Shown piece after piece: positions 24,122 through 32,690 of a stretch of 64,000 nt of DNA (within the stretch, counting starts at the first letter, position 1; each line of letters opens with the position of its first letter). Source of the stretch: UBA3069 sp050633465 (GTDB lineage Bacteria; Pseudomonadota; Alphaproteobacteria; Rhodobacterales; Rhodobacteraceae); the NCBI GenBank assembly GCA_050633465.1, contig JBOEGO010000017.1, positions 186,001 through 250,000 of the forward strand. The letters are read 5' to 3'. The position numbers and the translations under genes were made by a program. The notes beneath the pieces were generated by a model that saw only the letters and a list, made by a program, of their open reading frames with translations, did not search any database and was not told the DNA's origin.

Positions 24122-25390
24122 TTAGCGCCGTTTCAGCAGTTGCAGCAATTGCTGGCTGGGGTAACCATCTGGCGCGACCCCGATCGAGGATTGATAGGCC
24201 TTGATCGATTTCACCGTGTTCGGCCCGATCACCCCGTCGATTTTTTCCAGCGGGTAACCTTTGCGCTTCAGGCGGCGTTGCACTTCCATCCGTTCATCAA
24301 AGCTGAGCGGATCATAGCCTCGCGGCCATTTCGCCTGAAACGGTGCGCCGCCTTTCAGGCGGTCGGACAGGTGACCGACGCCGATCACATAGGCCTCGGC
24401 GTTGTTATAGCGTGAAATGACGCGAAAGTTGTCGAATATCATCAGCGCCACGCCATTGGTCCCGGCGGGCAGCAGGATCGACGCGCTGCCATAGTTTGGC
24501 ACGGGGGCACCATTCACCCCCACCACGCCCTGCGCCGCCCAATCGGATGGCATACGTTTGTTTTTGCGGCTGGCCTGTGATGCGCTGAACCCGCGCGGCA
24601 GGCGCACCTCGACCCCCCAGGGCTGACCCTTGGTCCAGCCGTGGCGTTTCAGGTAGGCGGCGGTTGATGCCAGCGCATCTGCCGGATTGTCCGACCAGAT
24701 GTCGCGTTTGCCATCACCGGTGAAATCCACGGCGTAGGCCTCGTATGAGGTGGGGATGAACTGGGTATGGCCCATCGCCCCTGCCCATGATCCCTGCATG
24801 TTGCGCGGGGCGACATCGCCGTTTTGCAGGATTTTCAGCGCCGCAACCAGTTGTTTATGAAAGAATTCCCCGCGCCGTCCGTCAAATGACAGGGTGGCCA
24901 TGGCCTCGATCACGTTATAGGTGCCGCGCCGCGTTCCATAGGTGGTTTCCATGCCCCAGACGGCCGCCACGACCTCTTTGTCGACACCGTATTTCGCCTC
25001 GATCTGGCGCAGCAGGCGGGCGTGTTTGCGCAGCGCCGCCTTGCCGTTATCGACCCGTTTCGGGCTGACAGCGAAATCGAGGTAGTCCCATATTTGGCGT
25101 TTGAATTCTGACTGGTTGCGGTCTTTTTCGATCACTTCGGCGTTGTAGCGCACCCCCCGAAAGGCGCGATCCACCACCGCCGCATTATACCCCTGTGCCT
25201 TGGCGCGGGATTTGAACGCATCGACCCAGCGCTGGAACGCGGCATTCTGGGTTGAAACCATCCCGTTGCCGTTGACGGCAGCCGCATCGCGCGCAACCGG
25301 CCGCAGCGATGTATCCACCGGACCCGCCGCCACTGCGCCAGCCAACAGCGCAGCCGCGCCAAATACCAATCCAAACCGTAACTTAACCAT
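24122..25390 (-). CDS. Lytic murein transglycosylase (MltB/SltB type) with peptidoglycan-binding domain
   Basis: The 422-residue protein has an N-terminal signal peptide (GAAALLAGAVAAG). The GH103 catalytic domain contains the acid Glu148 in AAVWGMETTYGTRRGTYNVIEA and the later QGSWAGAMGHTQFIPTSYEAYAVDFTGDGKRDIW. A C-terminal PG_binding_1 domain covers about 355-420 (DERMEVQRRLKRKGYPLEKIDGVIGPNTVKSIKAYQ). The enzyme cleaves glycan strands with formation of 1,6-anhydromuramic acid. It stands alone. Confidence 0.94.
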   Translation of the reverse strand: MVKLRFGLVFGAAALLAGAVAAGPVDTSLRPVARDAAAVNGNGMVSTQNAAFQRWVDAFKSRAKAQGYNAAVVDRAFRGVRYNAEVIEKDRNQSEFKRQIWDYLDFAVSPKRVDNGKAALRKHARLLRQIEAKYGVDKEVVAAVWGMETTYGTRRGTYNVIEAMATLSFDGRRGEFFHKQLVAALKILQNGDVAPRNMQGSWAGAMGHTQFIPTSYEAYAVDFTGDGKRDIWSDNPADALASTAAYLKRHGWTKGQPWGVEVRLPRGFSASQASRKNKRMPSDWAAQGVVGVNGAPVPNYGSASILLPAGTNGVALMIFDNFRVISRYNNAEAYVIGVGHLSDRLKGGAPFQAKWPRGYDPLSFDERMEVQRRLKRKGYPLEKIDGVIGPNTVKSIKAYQSSIGVAPDGYPSQQLLQLLKRR

Positions 25391-25593
25391 TGCTCGACCC
25401 CTGTTTTCCTTGGGATTTTTTTCAAGACTAGCCTGATTAACCTTGATTCGGAAACAATCATGGGGGCCAGCCAGCCATCGACGGCGGCAGGTTGCTTATG
25501 CCGACCGCCGAATGCATCAAGGCAACCGCAATGATCAGCCTGTCACCTGCGGGTCCGGCAAGCCGGGCAGCGCGACATGACCGGGCGCGGCGG

Positions 25594-27849
25594 TTAGCGC
25601 CTTGTCCGGCTGACCTTGCGTTTGACCTTGTCCGATTTGCGCTTGGCCTTGGTAAAGGCGCGTTTGGCGGGTTTGCCACGGCCACGTTGCGGGCCACGGG
25701 GCAGTTCCTTGCCGTCCAGCGTGATCAGTTCCAGTGCGATACCGCCCGTCACGGGCAATGCCTCGGTCAGTTTGACCTGCACGGTTTGGCCCATGCGGAT
25801 GATGGTGCCCGTGTCGGCCCCCATCAATGTGCCCTTGTCGCGGTCAAAATGGAAATATTCGGCGCCGATGTTGCGCATCGGGATCAACCCGTCGGCACCG
25901 GTTTCATCCAGCCGCACAAACAGGCCAAATTTGGCGATACCGCTGATACGGCCCGAAAATTCGTTGCCGACCCGTTCGGACAGGAACGCCGCCATATAGC
26001 GATCGGTCGTGTCACGTTCGGCCGCGACCGAGCGGCGTTCGGTATCGGAAATATGGGTGGCTGTTGCCTCTAGCTCGTCGATTTCATGTTTCGACAGCCC
26101 GTCCTTGCCCCAGCCATGGGCCGAAATCAGGGCGCGATGCACAATCAGGTCGGAATAGCGCCGGATAGGAGAGGTGAAATGCGCATAGGATTGCAGCGCC
26201 AGCCCGAAATGGCCGAAATTCTGCGGGCTGTAATAGGCCTGCGTCATCGACCGCAGGGTCGACATATTGATCAGCTCGTCGTGTTCGGTGCCTTCGGCCT
26301 GCGCCAGCAGTTTGTTCAGATGCGCGGTTTTCAGCACCTGCCCCTTGGCCAGCACCATCCCTGCCGCCTGCGCGGTTTCGCGCAGCGCATCCAGTTTTTC
26401 CACGCTGGGTTCTTCGTGGACGCGGAACAACAGGGGTGAACGGCGGGTGATCAGTTCCTCGGCCGCGGCGACATTGGCAAGGATCATGAATTCTTCGATC
26501 AGCTTGTGCGCGTCCAGCCTGTCGGTGAAATTGACCGACAGCACCTTGCCCTCGTCCGACAGGATCACCTTGCGTTCGGGCAGGTCCAGATCCAGCGGTT
26601 GGCGGCTGGCGCGGGCCGTGACCAGCGCATCATAGGCGGCGTAAAGCGGGTTGATCACGCTGTCCATCAGGGGGCCGCATTTGTCGTTCACATCGCCGTC
26701 GCGGGCGGCCTGCACCTCTTGGTAATTCAGCGATGCGGCAGAGCGCATCAACCCGCGCACGAAACGGTGCGACAGCTTGTTGCCCTTGGCATCCACCTGC
26801 ATCCGCACGGCGATACAGGCACGCGGCACGCCCTCGTGCAGGGAACACAGGTCGCCGGACAGGCGGTCCGGCAGCATCGGCACCACGCGGTCGGGAAAGT
26901 AGGATGAATTGCCCCGCTTGCGCCCCTCGCGGTCCAGCGCGGAACCGGGGGTGACGTAATGGGCGACATCGGCGATGGCGACCCAGATGATATGCCCGCC
27001 GTCGTTTTTGGGGTCGTCGTCGGAATGCGCCCAACAGGCGTCATCATGGTCGCGTGCATCCCACGGATCAATCGTAACCAGTGGCATGTCGCGCATATCC
27101 TCGCGCCCCTTCAGGCCTGCGGGTTTGGCCTTGTCCGCCTGTGCGATCACATCGTCGGGAAAATCATCGGGGATGCCGTGTTGGTGAATGGCGATCAGGC
27201 TGACGGCCTTGGGCTGGCCGGGGTCGCCCAAACGGTTGATCACGCGGGCGCGGGCCAGGCCCATGCGCCCCTTTGGCCCTGCCTGTTCTGCCTCGACCAG
27301 CTCGCCATCCTTGGCGCCGCCGGTGGCGCCCTCGGCCACGATCCATTCGCTGTTGGTGCCCTTGTCGATGGGCAGGATGCGGCCGCCCTCGGTCGCTTTG
27401 CGGAACACGCCCAGCACCTTGTGCGGATTGGTGCCGATGCGCCGGATCAGCCGCGCCTCGTAATGGAAATCAGCGCCGCGCAATTCGGTCAGGCGGGCCA
27501 GGATGCGGTCGCCCTCGCCCAGCGCGGGATCAGAGGCACGGGGCAGCACGATCACGCGGGGTTCCACGCCTTCGCCCTGCCATTCCATCGGGCGGGCCAC
27601 CAGATCGCCATTGTCATCGGGACCCGTGATTTGCAGCACCGAAACCGGCGGCAGGCGGTCGGGATCGCGATAGGTTTTCTTGCGCTTTTCCAGATGGCCC
27701 TCGGCCTCCAGCTCCTTCAGGATGCGTTTCAGATCAATCCGCGCAGCGCCTTTGATGCCAAAAGCCTTGGCAATATCACGTTTCGCGGTGAGGGTCGGGT
27801 TGTCCGAAATCCATTGCAGGATTTCGTCCTTGGTTGGCATCTGGTTCAT
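25594..27849 (-). CDS. rnr: Ribonuclease R
   Basis: This 751-residue 3'-5' exoribonuclease degrades structured RNA. In order, it has an N-terminal helix-turn-helix (TAKRDIAKAFGIKGAARIDLKRILKELE) and cold-shock-like RNA-binding segments. The RNB catalytic domain contains TIDPWDARDHDDACWA with the metal aspartates and ADVAHYVTPGSALDREGRKRGNSSYFPDRVVPMLP. The later YAHFTSPIRRYSDLIVHR is followed by an S1 domain (FSGRISGIAKFGLFVRLDETGADGLI) and a Lys/Arg-rich tail. The tail and S1 domain separate it from RNase II. Either ATG 27849 or ATG 27840 could be the start. Confidence 0.96.
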   Translation of the reverse strand: MNQMPTKDEILQWISDNPTLTAKRDIAKAFGIKGAARIDLKRILKELEAEGHLEKRKKTYRDPDRLPPVSVLQITGPDDNGDLVARPMEWQGEGVEPRVIVLPRASDPALGEGDRILARLTELRGADFHYEARLIRRIGTNPHKVLGVFRKATEGGRILPIDKGTNSEWIVAEGATGGAKDGELVEAEQAGPKGRMGLARARVINRLGDPGQPKAVSLIAIHQHGIPDDFPDDVIAQADKAKPAGLKGREDMRDMPLVTIDPWDARDHDDACWAHSDDDPKNDGGHIIWVAIADVAHYVTPGSALDREGRKRGNSSYFPDRVVPMLPDRLSGDLCSLHEGVPRACIAVRMQVDAKGNKLSHRFVRGLMRSAASLNYQEVQAARDGDVNDKCGPLMDSVINPLYAAYDALVTARASRQPLDLDLPERKVILSDEGKVLSVNFTDRLDAHKLIEEFMILANVAAAEELITRRSPLLFRVHEEPSVEKLDALRETAQAAGMVLAKGQVLKTAHLNKLLAQAEGTEHDELINMSTLRSMTQAYYSPQNFGHFGLALQSYAHFTSPIRRYSDLIVHRALISAHGWGKDGLSKHEIDELEATATHISDTERRSVAAERDTTDRYMAAFLSERVGNEFSGRISGIAKFGLFVRLDETGADGLIPMRNIGAEYFHFDRDKGTLMGADTGTIIRMGQTVQVKLTEALPVTGGIALELITLDGKELPRGPQRGRGKPAKRAFTKAKRKSDKVKRKVSRTRR

Positions 27850-27915
27850 GCCCTGCCCCTATCACAGGCGCAGGGCCGCGTCATTGGGGAAAAGCGCGTC
27901 GAAGACATCAAGGCG

Positions 27916-28488
27916 CTAGATATCTGCGGCGCTGTCCACGTCGCGCAGCCTGTCGGTATAGGCGATGCGCAGATCGGGAATGGTTTGCACCGTATCGGCC
28001 AGCGCGTGCTGCGTGGACCAGCGCACGCTGGCAAACAGGGTCGATGGCACAGCCGCCACGCGTTTCAGCCCGACCAGCCAATACCCGCCGTCCATGGCTG
28101 GGCCAAACACCGCATCGACACGCGACAGCGCGCGGAATGCGCGGGCGATGTGGCCGGGGTCGATCCCCGGCACATCGCCACCTATGATGCAGATCGGGCC
28201 GGGGGGCAGGCTGTGAAACACTCGCGCCATACGGTCGCCAAGGTCACCATGGCCCTGCGGGATACGCGGCAGATGCGCAGGAAACGCCCCCGTCTTCACA
28301 GCCCCGTCCGGTGCCACCGCCAGCACCAGACGCCAGCGCGGATCATCCAGACGCCGCAGCAATCGCGCTGTTTGATGGCGAAACCACCAGGCCGCCGCGA
28401 CCATGCCTATATCACGGCCAAGACGGGTTTTCACCCGCCCTGCACGGGGCTGTTTTAGCATCACCACCAGCGTCGGACGGGCGCGCAT
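27916..28488 (-). CDS. DUF2064/TIGR04282-type glycosyltransferase
   Basis: The 190-residue protein belongs to the GT-A-fold family sometimes called arsenosugar biosynthesis glycosyltransferase. Marks are LVVMLKQPRAGRVKTRLGRDIG at the N-terminus, PQGHGDLGDRMARVF, ICIIGGDVPGIDPGHIARAF, and DAVFGPAMDGGYWLVGLKR. I set the start at ATG 28488, one base after the dapE stop (TGACATG). Starts at 28566 or 28533 would lie inside dapE. No arsenic genes are nearby, so the family name should not be taken as function; the nucleotide-sugar substrate is unknown. Confidence 0.85.
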   Translation of the reverse strand: MRARPTLVVMLKQPRAGRVKTRLGRDIGMVAAAWWFRHQTARLLRRLDDPRWRLVLAVAPDGAVKTGAFPAHLPRIPQGHGDLGDRMARVFHSLPPGPICIIGGDVPGIDPGHIARAFRALSRVDAVFGPAMDGGYWLVGLKRVAAVPSTLFASVRWSTQHALADTVQTIPDLRIAYTDRLRDVDSAADI

Positions 28489-28489
28489 G

Positions 28490-29659
28490 TCAGGCGAAAT
28501 AGTCGCGCAATATCCGCGCATAAATCGCCTTGAGCTGATGCACCTGTTCGACAGGCACGTTTTCATCCACCTTGTGCATGGTTTTGCCCACCAGCCCGAA
28601 TTCCACCACCGGACAGTGGTTTTTCATGAACCGCGCATCCGATGTGCCACCCGTGGTGGACAGGTCCGGCACCACGCCGGTTTCCGCCGTCACAGCCGCC
28701 GCCACCAGATCGGACAGCGCCCCGGGCGGGGTCAGGAAACTTTCGCCCGACACTTTGACCTCCATCCCGATCTGAACCCCGAATTCAGCCGCCACGCGGT
28801 CGGATTCGCCCTGCAACCATTCAGTCAGCGCCGCGCCCGTGTGGGTGTCGTTGAACCGGATGTTCACCGTGGCGCGGGATTGCGCCGGAATGACATTGGT
28901 GGCGGGGTTGCCCGTATCAATCGTGACCACCGCCAGCGTCGAGGCATCGAAATGGTCGGTGCCCTGATCCAGTTCATGGCTGGCCAGCCGGTCCATCAGC
29001 CGCGCCATCGCGGGCAGCGGGTTTTTCGCACGGTGCGGATAGGCCGAATGCCCCTGCATCCCCGTCACGGTAAACCATGCGGTCATCGACCCGCGCCGCC
29101 CGATTTTCATCATATCGCCCATGATCTCAGGGCAGGTCGGTTCACCCACCAGACAGACCGACATGGTTTCACCCGCGCTTTGCATCCAGTCCAGCAGGGC
29201 CACGGTGCCATCTACGGCATCGCCTTCCTCGTCGCCGGTGATGGCCAGCGCGATGGCCCCATCCGGCGGGGTATCGCGCACGAAATCCACCGCAGCGGCG
29301 GCAAAGGCCGCAACGCCCGATTTCATATCGGTGGCGCCGCGCCCATACATGATGCCGTCCTTGATTTCCGCACCAAAGGGGTCGACCGTCCACGCCGCCA
29401 CATCGCCCACAGGCACCACATCGGTATGGCCGTTAAACCCGAATGTGCGCGCCGCGCCCCTGCCCCCCCAGCGTGCAAAAAGGTTGGCCACGCCGCCACG
29501 GTCCACGCGGGTGCATTCAAACCCCGCGCCCGACAGCAAATCCTGCAACAAAACCAGCGCGCCGCCCTCGGCCGGGGTCACAGAGGGGCAGCGGATCAGA
29601 TCGGCAGTCAGTGCCACAGGATCGACCGTTTTCGGTGCGTTGGACAGGTCGGACGGCAT
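28490..29659 (-). CDS. dapE: Succinyl-diaminopimelate desuccinylase
   Basis: This 389-residue M20-family dizinc hydrolase converts N-succinyl-LL-diaminopimelate to LL-diaminopimelate for lysine and murein. FGFNGHTDVVPVGD and MYGRGATDMKSGVAAF provide the first His and the bridging Asp. ITGDEEGDAVDGT has the catalytic Glu. QGHSAYPHRAKNP lies in the dimerisation domain, and GTSDARFMKN and FGLVGKTMHKVDENV end the site. ATG 29659 is preferred because AGGAG lies seven bases upstream; ATG 29665 is too close. dapD, the succinylase step of the same route, is 10 kb away. Confidence 0.95.
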   Translation of the reverse strand: MPSDLSNAPKTVDPVALTADLIRCPSVTPAEGGALVLLQDLLSGAGFECTRVDRGGVANLFARWGGRGAARTFGFNGHTDVVPVGDVAAWTVDPFGAEIKDGIMYGRGATDMKSGVAAFAAAAVDFVRDTPPDGAIALAITGDEEGDAVDGTVALLDWMQSAGETMSVCLVGEPTCPEIMGDMMKIGRRGSMTAWFTVTGMQGHSAYPHRAKNPLPAMARLMDRLASHELDQGTDHFDASTLAVVTIDTGNPATNVIPAQSRATVNIRFNDTHTGAALTEWLQGESDRVAAEFGVQIGMEVKVSGESFLTPPGALSDLVAAAVTAETGVVPDLSTTGGTSDARFMKNHCPVVEFGLVGKTMHKVDENVPVEQVHQLKAIYARILRDYFA

Positions 29660-29767
29660 CGGCATTCTCCTTGTTTTCATGCCCTCGCTACCCCGCTTTT
29701 GCGGCGAAAACAAATGTGGCAAAAAAACCGCATCTTTGCGACCTTTCCGAGAATTGACCCTAGGGAA

Positions 29768-29801
29768 ACTGTTAACGGAAACTTAATAATAAGTTAACAG
29801 T
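29768..29801. promoter_or_regulatory. Triple TTAA site with 7-base spacers: candidate CtrA-binding region
   Basis: TTAA boxes at 29772-29775, 29783-29786 and 29794-29797 are each separated by exactly seven bases. This gives two overlapping full TTAA-N7-TTAA motifs, the known alphaproteobacterial CtrA consensus. The outer boxes are part of a perfect 9-bp inverted repeat, ACTGTTAAC ... GTTAACAGT. It lies 151 bases before the Hint gene at 29952 and 109 bases before dapE. Confidence 0.65.
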
Positions 29802-29951
29802 GGGAAAAATGACCCGAGGCAGGGCACAAGAACAGCAGGGCACAATCGCCCGCAGAGCAGTTTGACGAGTAAAAACGTTACATAACACCGGATGCAGGTC
29901 CGGTCTGGCTGGGCTTTTGCGTTGCTTCCAACATTGGGTTGGAGCAGGAAT

Positions 29952-31553
29952 ATGGTCGCACCAAGCGAGCTACCGATTAACACGAATGCCAGTGCCATTC
30001 AGATGGCCCAAACCATTTTTGGCGATGGGGCCACGGTTGTGGGTGCATCCTATACGGGCGACAATGACTCCTCGGGGATATACACCAACGGGGATGCGGT
30101 TTCGGGCGCGGTGACACCGGGGAATGAAGGGATCATCCTGTCCACGGGCGATACATCGGGTTTTACCAACAGCCCTGGCGGCGGCTGGTGGAACCAGAAC
30201 CAGGCCAACAACAGCACACAGACAACAACCAACAGCAGTGGCGTCAACAACAACGCGCAATTCAACGCGGCGGCGGGTTCAAACACCTATGATGCGTCAT
30301 GGCTGGATGTGGATTTCATCCCCGATGGCAATCTGATGACGATGCAATTCGTTTTCGCATCCGAAGAATATCCCGAATATGCCGTCGGGTCCTATCAGGA
30401 TTTCATAGGCGTCTGGATCAATGGCCAGCAGGTCGATCTGGCCGTGGGCGATGGCGACATCGACCCCAACAACATCAATGCCGGGGCCAATGGCAACCTG
30501 TTCATCGACAACTCCAATGACGATTACAACACCGAAATGGACGGGTTCACCATCACCATGACCCTGACCATCCCCGTGAATTCGGGAGAGGTGAATTCGA
30601 TCCGGTTCGGCATCGCCGACGTCAGCGATGCGAATTACGATTCAACCCTGTTGATCGCGGCAAATTCGGTGCAAACCACGCTGGTGGCCGATGCCGATGT
30701 GGCGCAGATTTACCCCAATGGCACCGCCAATGTGGATGTGCTGGCCAATGACGTGAACAACACCGGCGGCCTGTTGACCATCACCCACATCAACGGACAG
30801 GCCGTTGTGGCGGGCAGCACCGTGACCCTGCAATCGGGGCTGGAGGTGACGCTGAACGCCGATGGCACCCTGACTGTAGTCGGCGACGGCGATCTGGAAA
30901 GCCACGCATTCACCTATACCGTCGAAAGCGACACCGGCGCGATGGACACCGGTTTTGTCACCGTTGACAGTATCCCCTGTTTCGTGGCCGGCACCATGAT
31001 CATGACACCGGATGGCGAGGTCGCGGTGGAAACCCTGCAACCCGGCGATCTGGTGATGACGCAGGATGACGGCCCCCAGCCCCTGCGCTGGATCGGGCAG
31101 CGCCGTGTCGCCGCAACGGGCGATTTCGCCCCCATCCACATTCGCGCCAATACCTTTGGCGTGCATCGTGATCTGTTCCTGTCGCCGCTGCACCGCGTGC
31201 TGATCCGCGACAGTCTGGCCGAGCTGCTGTTTGGCGAGGGCGAGGTGCTGATCGCGGCGCGTGATCTGGTCAATGACATGTCCGTGCGCCGCATCGCGGG
31301 CGGCGAGGTCGATTACGTTCACATCCTGTTTGACCGCCATCAGGTGGTCATGTCCGAGGGGTTGCCGACCGAAAGTTTCCTGCCCGGTCCGCAAACCACC
31401 AAAAGTTTCGAGGCAGAGGTGATTGCCGAAATCCGCGCCATTTTCCCCGAACTGGACCCGACAACAGGTCAGGGTTACAGCCCCGCCGCCCGCCGCACCC
31501 TGCGCCGGTTCGAGGCAAAGCTGCTGCAAGACGCCGGGAAAAGGGCCGCCTGA
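29952..31553 (+). CDS. Choice-of-anchor L and Hint-domain extracellular protein
   Basis: The 533-residue protein has three parts. Residues about 1-235 form a choice-of-anchor L-like domain rich in Asn, Asp and Gly, with the diagnostic MQFVFASEEYPEYAVGSYQD and DFIGVWING. Residues 240-335 form a cadherin/VCBS-like beta repeat (YPNGTANVDVLANDVNNTGG, FTYTVESDTGAMDTG). Residues 340-480 are a Hint domain with nucleophile Cys343 in IPCFVAGTMIMTPDGEVAVETL and SPLHR at 411-415. The composition suggests a secreted, calcium-binding adhesive or surface protein that may self-process. No N-terminal signal is seen. ATG 29952 follows an AGGA box. The next Hint gene starts 2 bases downstream, so the two are co-translated. 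Confidence 0.88.
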   Translation: MVAPSELPINTNASAIQMAQTIFGDGATVVGASYTGDNDSSGIYTNGDAVSGAVTPGNEGIILSTGDTSGFTNSPGGGWWNQNQANNSTQTTTNSSGVNNNAQFNAAAGSNTYDASWLDVDFIPDGNLMTMQFVFASEEYPEYAVGSYQDFIGVWINGQQVDLAVGDGDIDPNNINAGANGNLFIDNSNDDYNTEMDGFTITMTLTIPVNSGEVNSIRFGIADVSDANYDSTLLIAANSVQTTLVADADVAQIYPNGTANVDVLANDVNNTGGLLTITHINGQAVVAGSTVTLQSGLEVTLNADGTLTVVGDGDLESHAFTYTVESDTGAMDTGFVTVDSIPCFVAGTMIMTPDGEVAVETLQPGDLVMTQDDGPQPLRWIGQRRVAATGDFAPIHIRANTFGVHRDLFLSPLHRVLIRDSLAELLFGEGEVLIAARDLVNDMSVRRIAGGEVDYVHILFDRHQVVMSEGLPTESFLPGPQTTKSFEAEVIAEIRAIFPELDPTTGQGYSPAARRTLRRFEAKLLQDAGKRAA

Positions 31554-31555
31554 TC

Positions 31556-32656
31556 ATGGCATGGATCGCGATCTCGGATCACGATGAACAACGGTTTTCG
31601 CTGTCCGGTCTGGGCAGTGACGCGGGCCGCGCCGCAACCCAGCGCGAAAAACTGTCGCCCGATACATTGCTGACCCGCGGATCGGTCTTGTTGGAAACGC
31701 GACTGGCCCCCGAGGGCCGCCCGCAAACCCTGCTTAGCTACCGCCGAATGCACCCCTGGGTGTCGGGGTTTTCGATCCAGTCGATCCCCAATGGCGGCAT
31801 CGCCGTGGTGATCAGCCAGGGGGCCGAGGTATTTCACACCGCGCTGGCCCATGACGGCACGGGGCGCGGTGATACATTGCGCATCACATGGTCGTGGGAT
31901 GCCCCCGCCCGCTGGGGCCGTCTGGCGATTGAACGGGTCGGGTCGGACAGTTTGTTCCTGTCGCGTGTGGACATGCCCAAACCCCTGATGCTGGCCGATT
32001 TACAGGTCATGGCGATGGACCCGATGCAGCGGCATCTGGACCCTGACGTGTCATTCTTTGCCGTGTCGGATGATATTGAACCCGTCGGCCCGATGCCTAG
32101 CCTGACCACCCATGTGCCGGTCGCCACGCCCTATGGTTATCGCATGGCGGGGCAGTTGAAACGCGGCGATCTGGTGCGCACCGCCGATGACTGGTCTGTG
32201 CCTGTGCTGGACACGGTGCGCCGAACGGTGCCCGCACGCGGGTCATTCCGCCCCGTGCGCCTGCGTGCGCCCTATTTCGGGCTGACGCAGGATATCATCG
32301 TCGCGCCGCAACAGCGGCTGGTGATTGGCGGATCGGATGTGGAATATATGTTCGGTCAGGAACGGGTGCTGGTGCCTGCGGGCCATCTGGTCAACGGCAC
32401 CGCCGCGCAATTCTGCGCTGCGGGCACCACCGCCAGCTATACCCAGATCGTCCTGCCCGAACACGAGGCGATGCAAGCCCCCGGCACCCTGCTGGAAAGC
32501 CTGTATCTAGGCCGGTTGCGGCGCAAACCCGACCATCTGAACGCCAGCCTGCTGTGCAATCACGACAGGTCGGTTATGCCCGAACACGCCAACCCCGCCT
32601 ATCCCGTGCTGAAACATTTCGAAGCCGTGACCCTGGCGCAAAAACGCGCCGCCTGA
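31556..32656 (+). CDS. Hint-like protein with degenerate active site
   Basis: The 366-residue partner of the preceding Hint protein has a beta-rich N-terminal region (about 1-175) including RGSVLLETRLAPEGRPQTLL and RITWSWDAPARWGRLAIERVG. A Hint-like C-terminal part follows. The usual CF-GT nucleophile region is replaced by TTHVPVATPYGYRMAGQLKRGDLVRTAD, without Cys, and the SPxHR block reads VAPQQRLVIGG. The typical closing LLESLYLGR pattern remains. It therefore has the Hint fold but probably cannot self-cleave. Its start is 2 bases after the stop of the intact Hint gene, suggesting a joint product or chaperone-like role. That role is inference. Confidence 0.75.
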   Translation: MAWIAISDHDEQRFSLSGLGSDAGRAATQREKLSPDTLLTRGSVLLETRLAPEGRPQTLLSYRRMHPWVSGFSIQSIPNGGIAVVISQGAEVFHTALAHDGTGRGDTLRITWSWDAPARWGRLAIERVGSDSLFLSRVDMPKPLMLADLQVMAMDPMQRHLDPDVSFFAVSDDIEPVGPMPSLTTHVPVATPYGYRMAGQLKRGDLVRTADDWSVPVLDTVRRTVPARGSFRPVRLRAPYFGLTQDIIVAPQQRLVIGGSDVEYMFGQERVLVPAGHLVNGTAAQFCAAGTTASYTQIVLPEHEAMQAPGTLLESLYLGRLRRKPDHLNASLLCNHDRSVMPEHANPAYPVLKHFEAVTLAQKRAA

Positions 32657-32690
32657 CGCGCGGTGGCGCACACACCCCAAAACCCCGCCG

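Noticed and set aside
26959..28458. A 499-residue plus-strand open frame opposite rnr and the glycosyltransferase
   Set aside because: It spans two well-supported minus-strand genes and shows no recognisable motif.
27916..28488. Arsenosugar biosynthesis role for the DUF2064 glycosyltransferase
   Set aside because: The name comes from the family model only; no ArsM, ArsS or other arsenic genes are present nearby.
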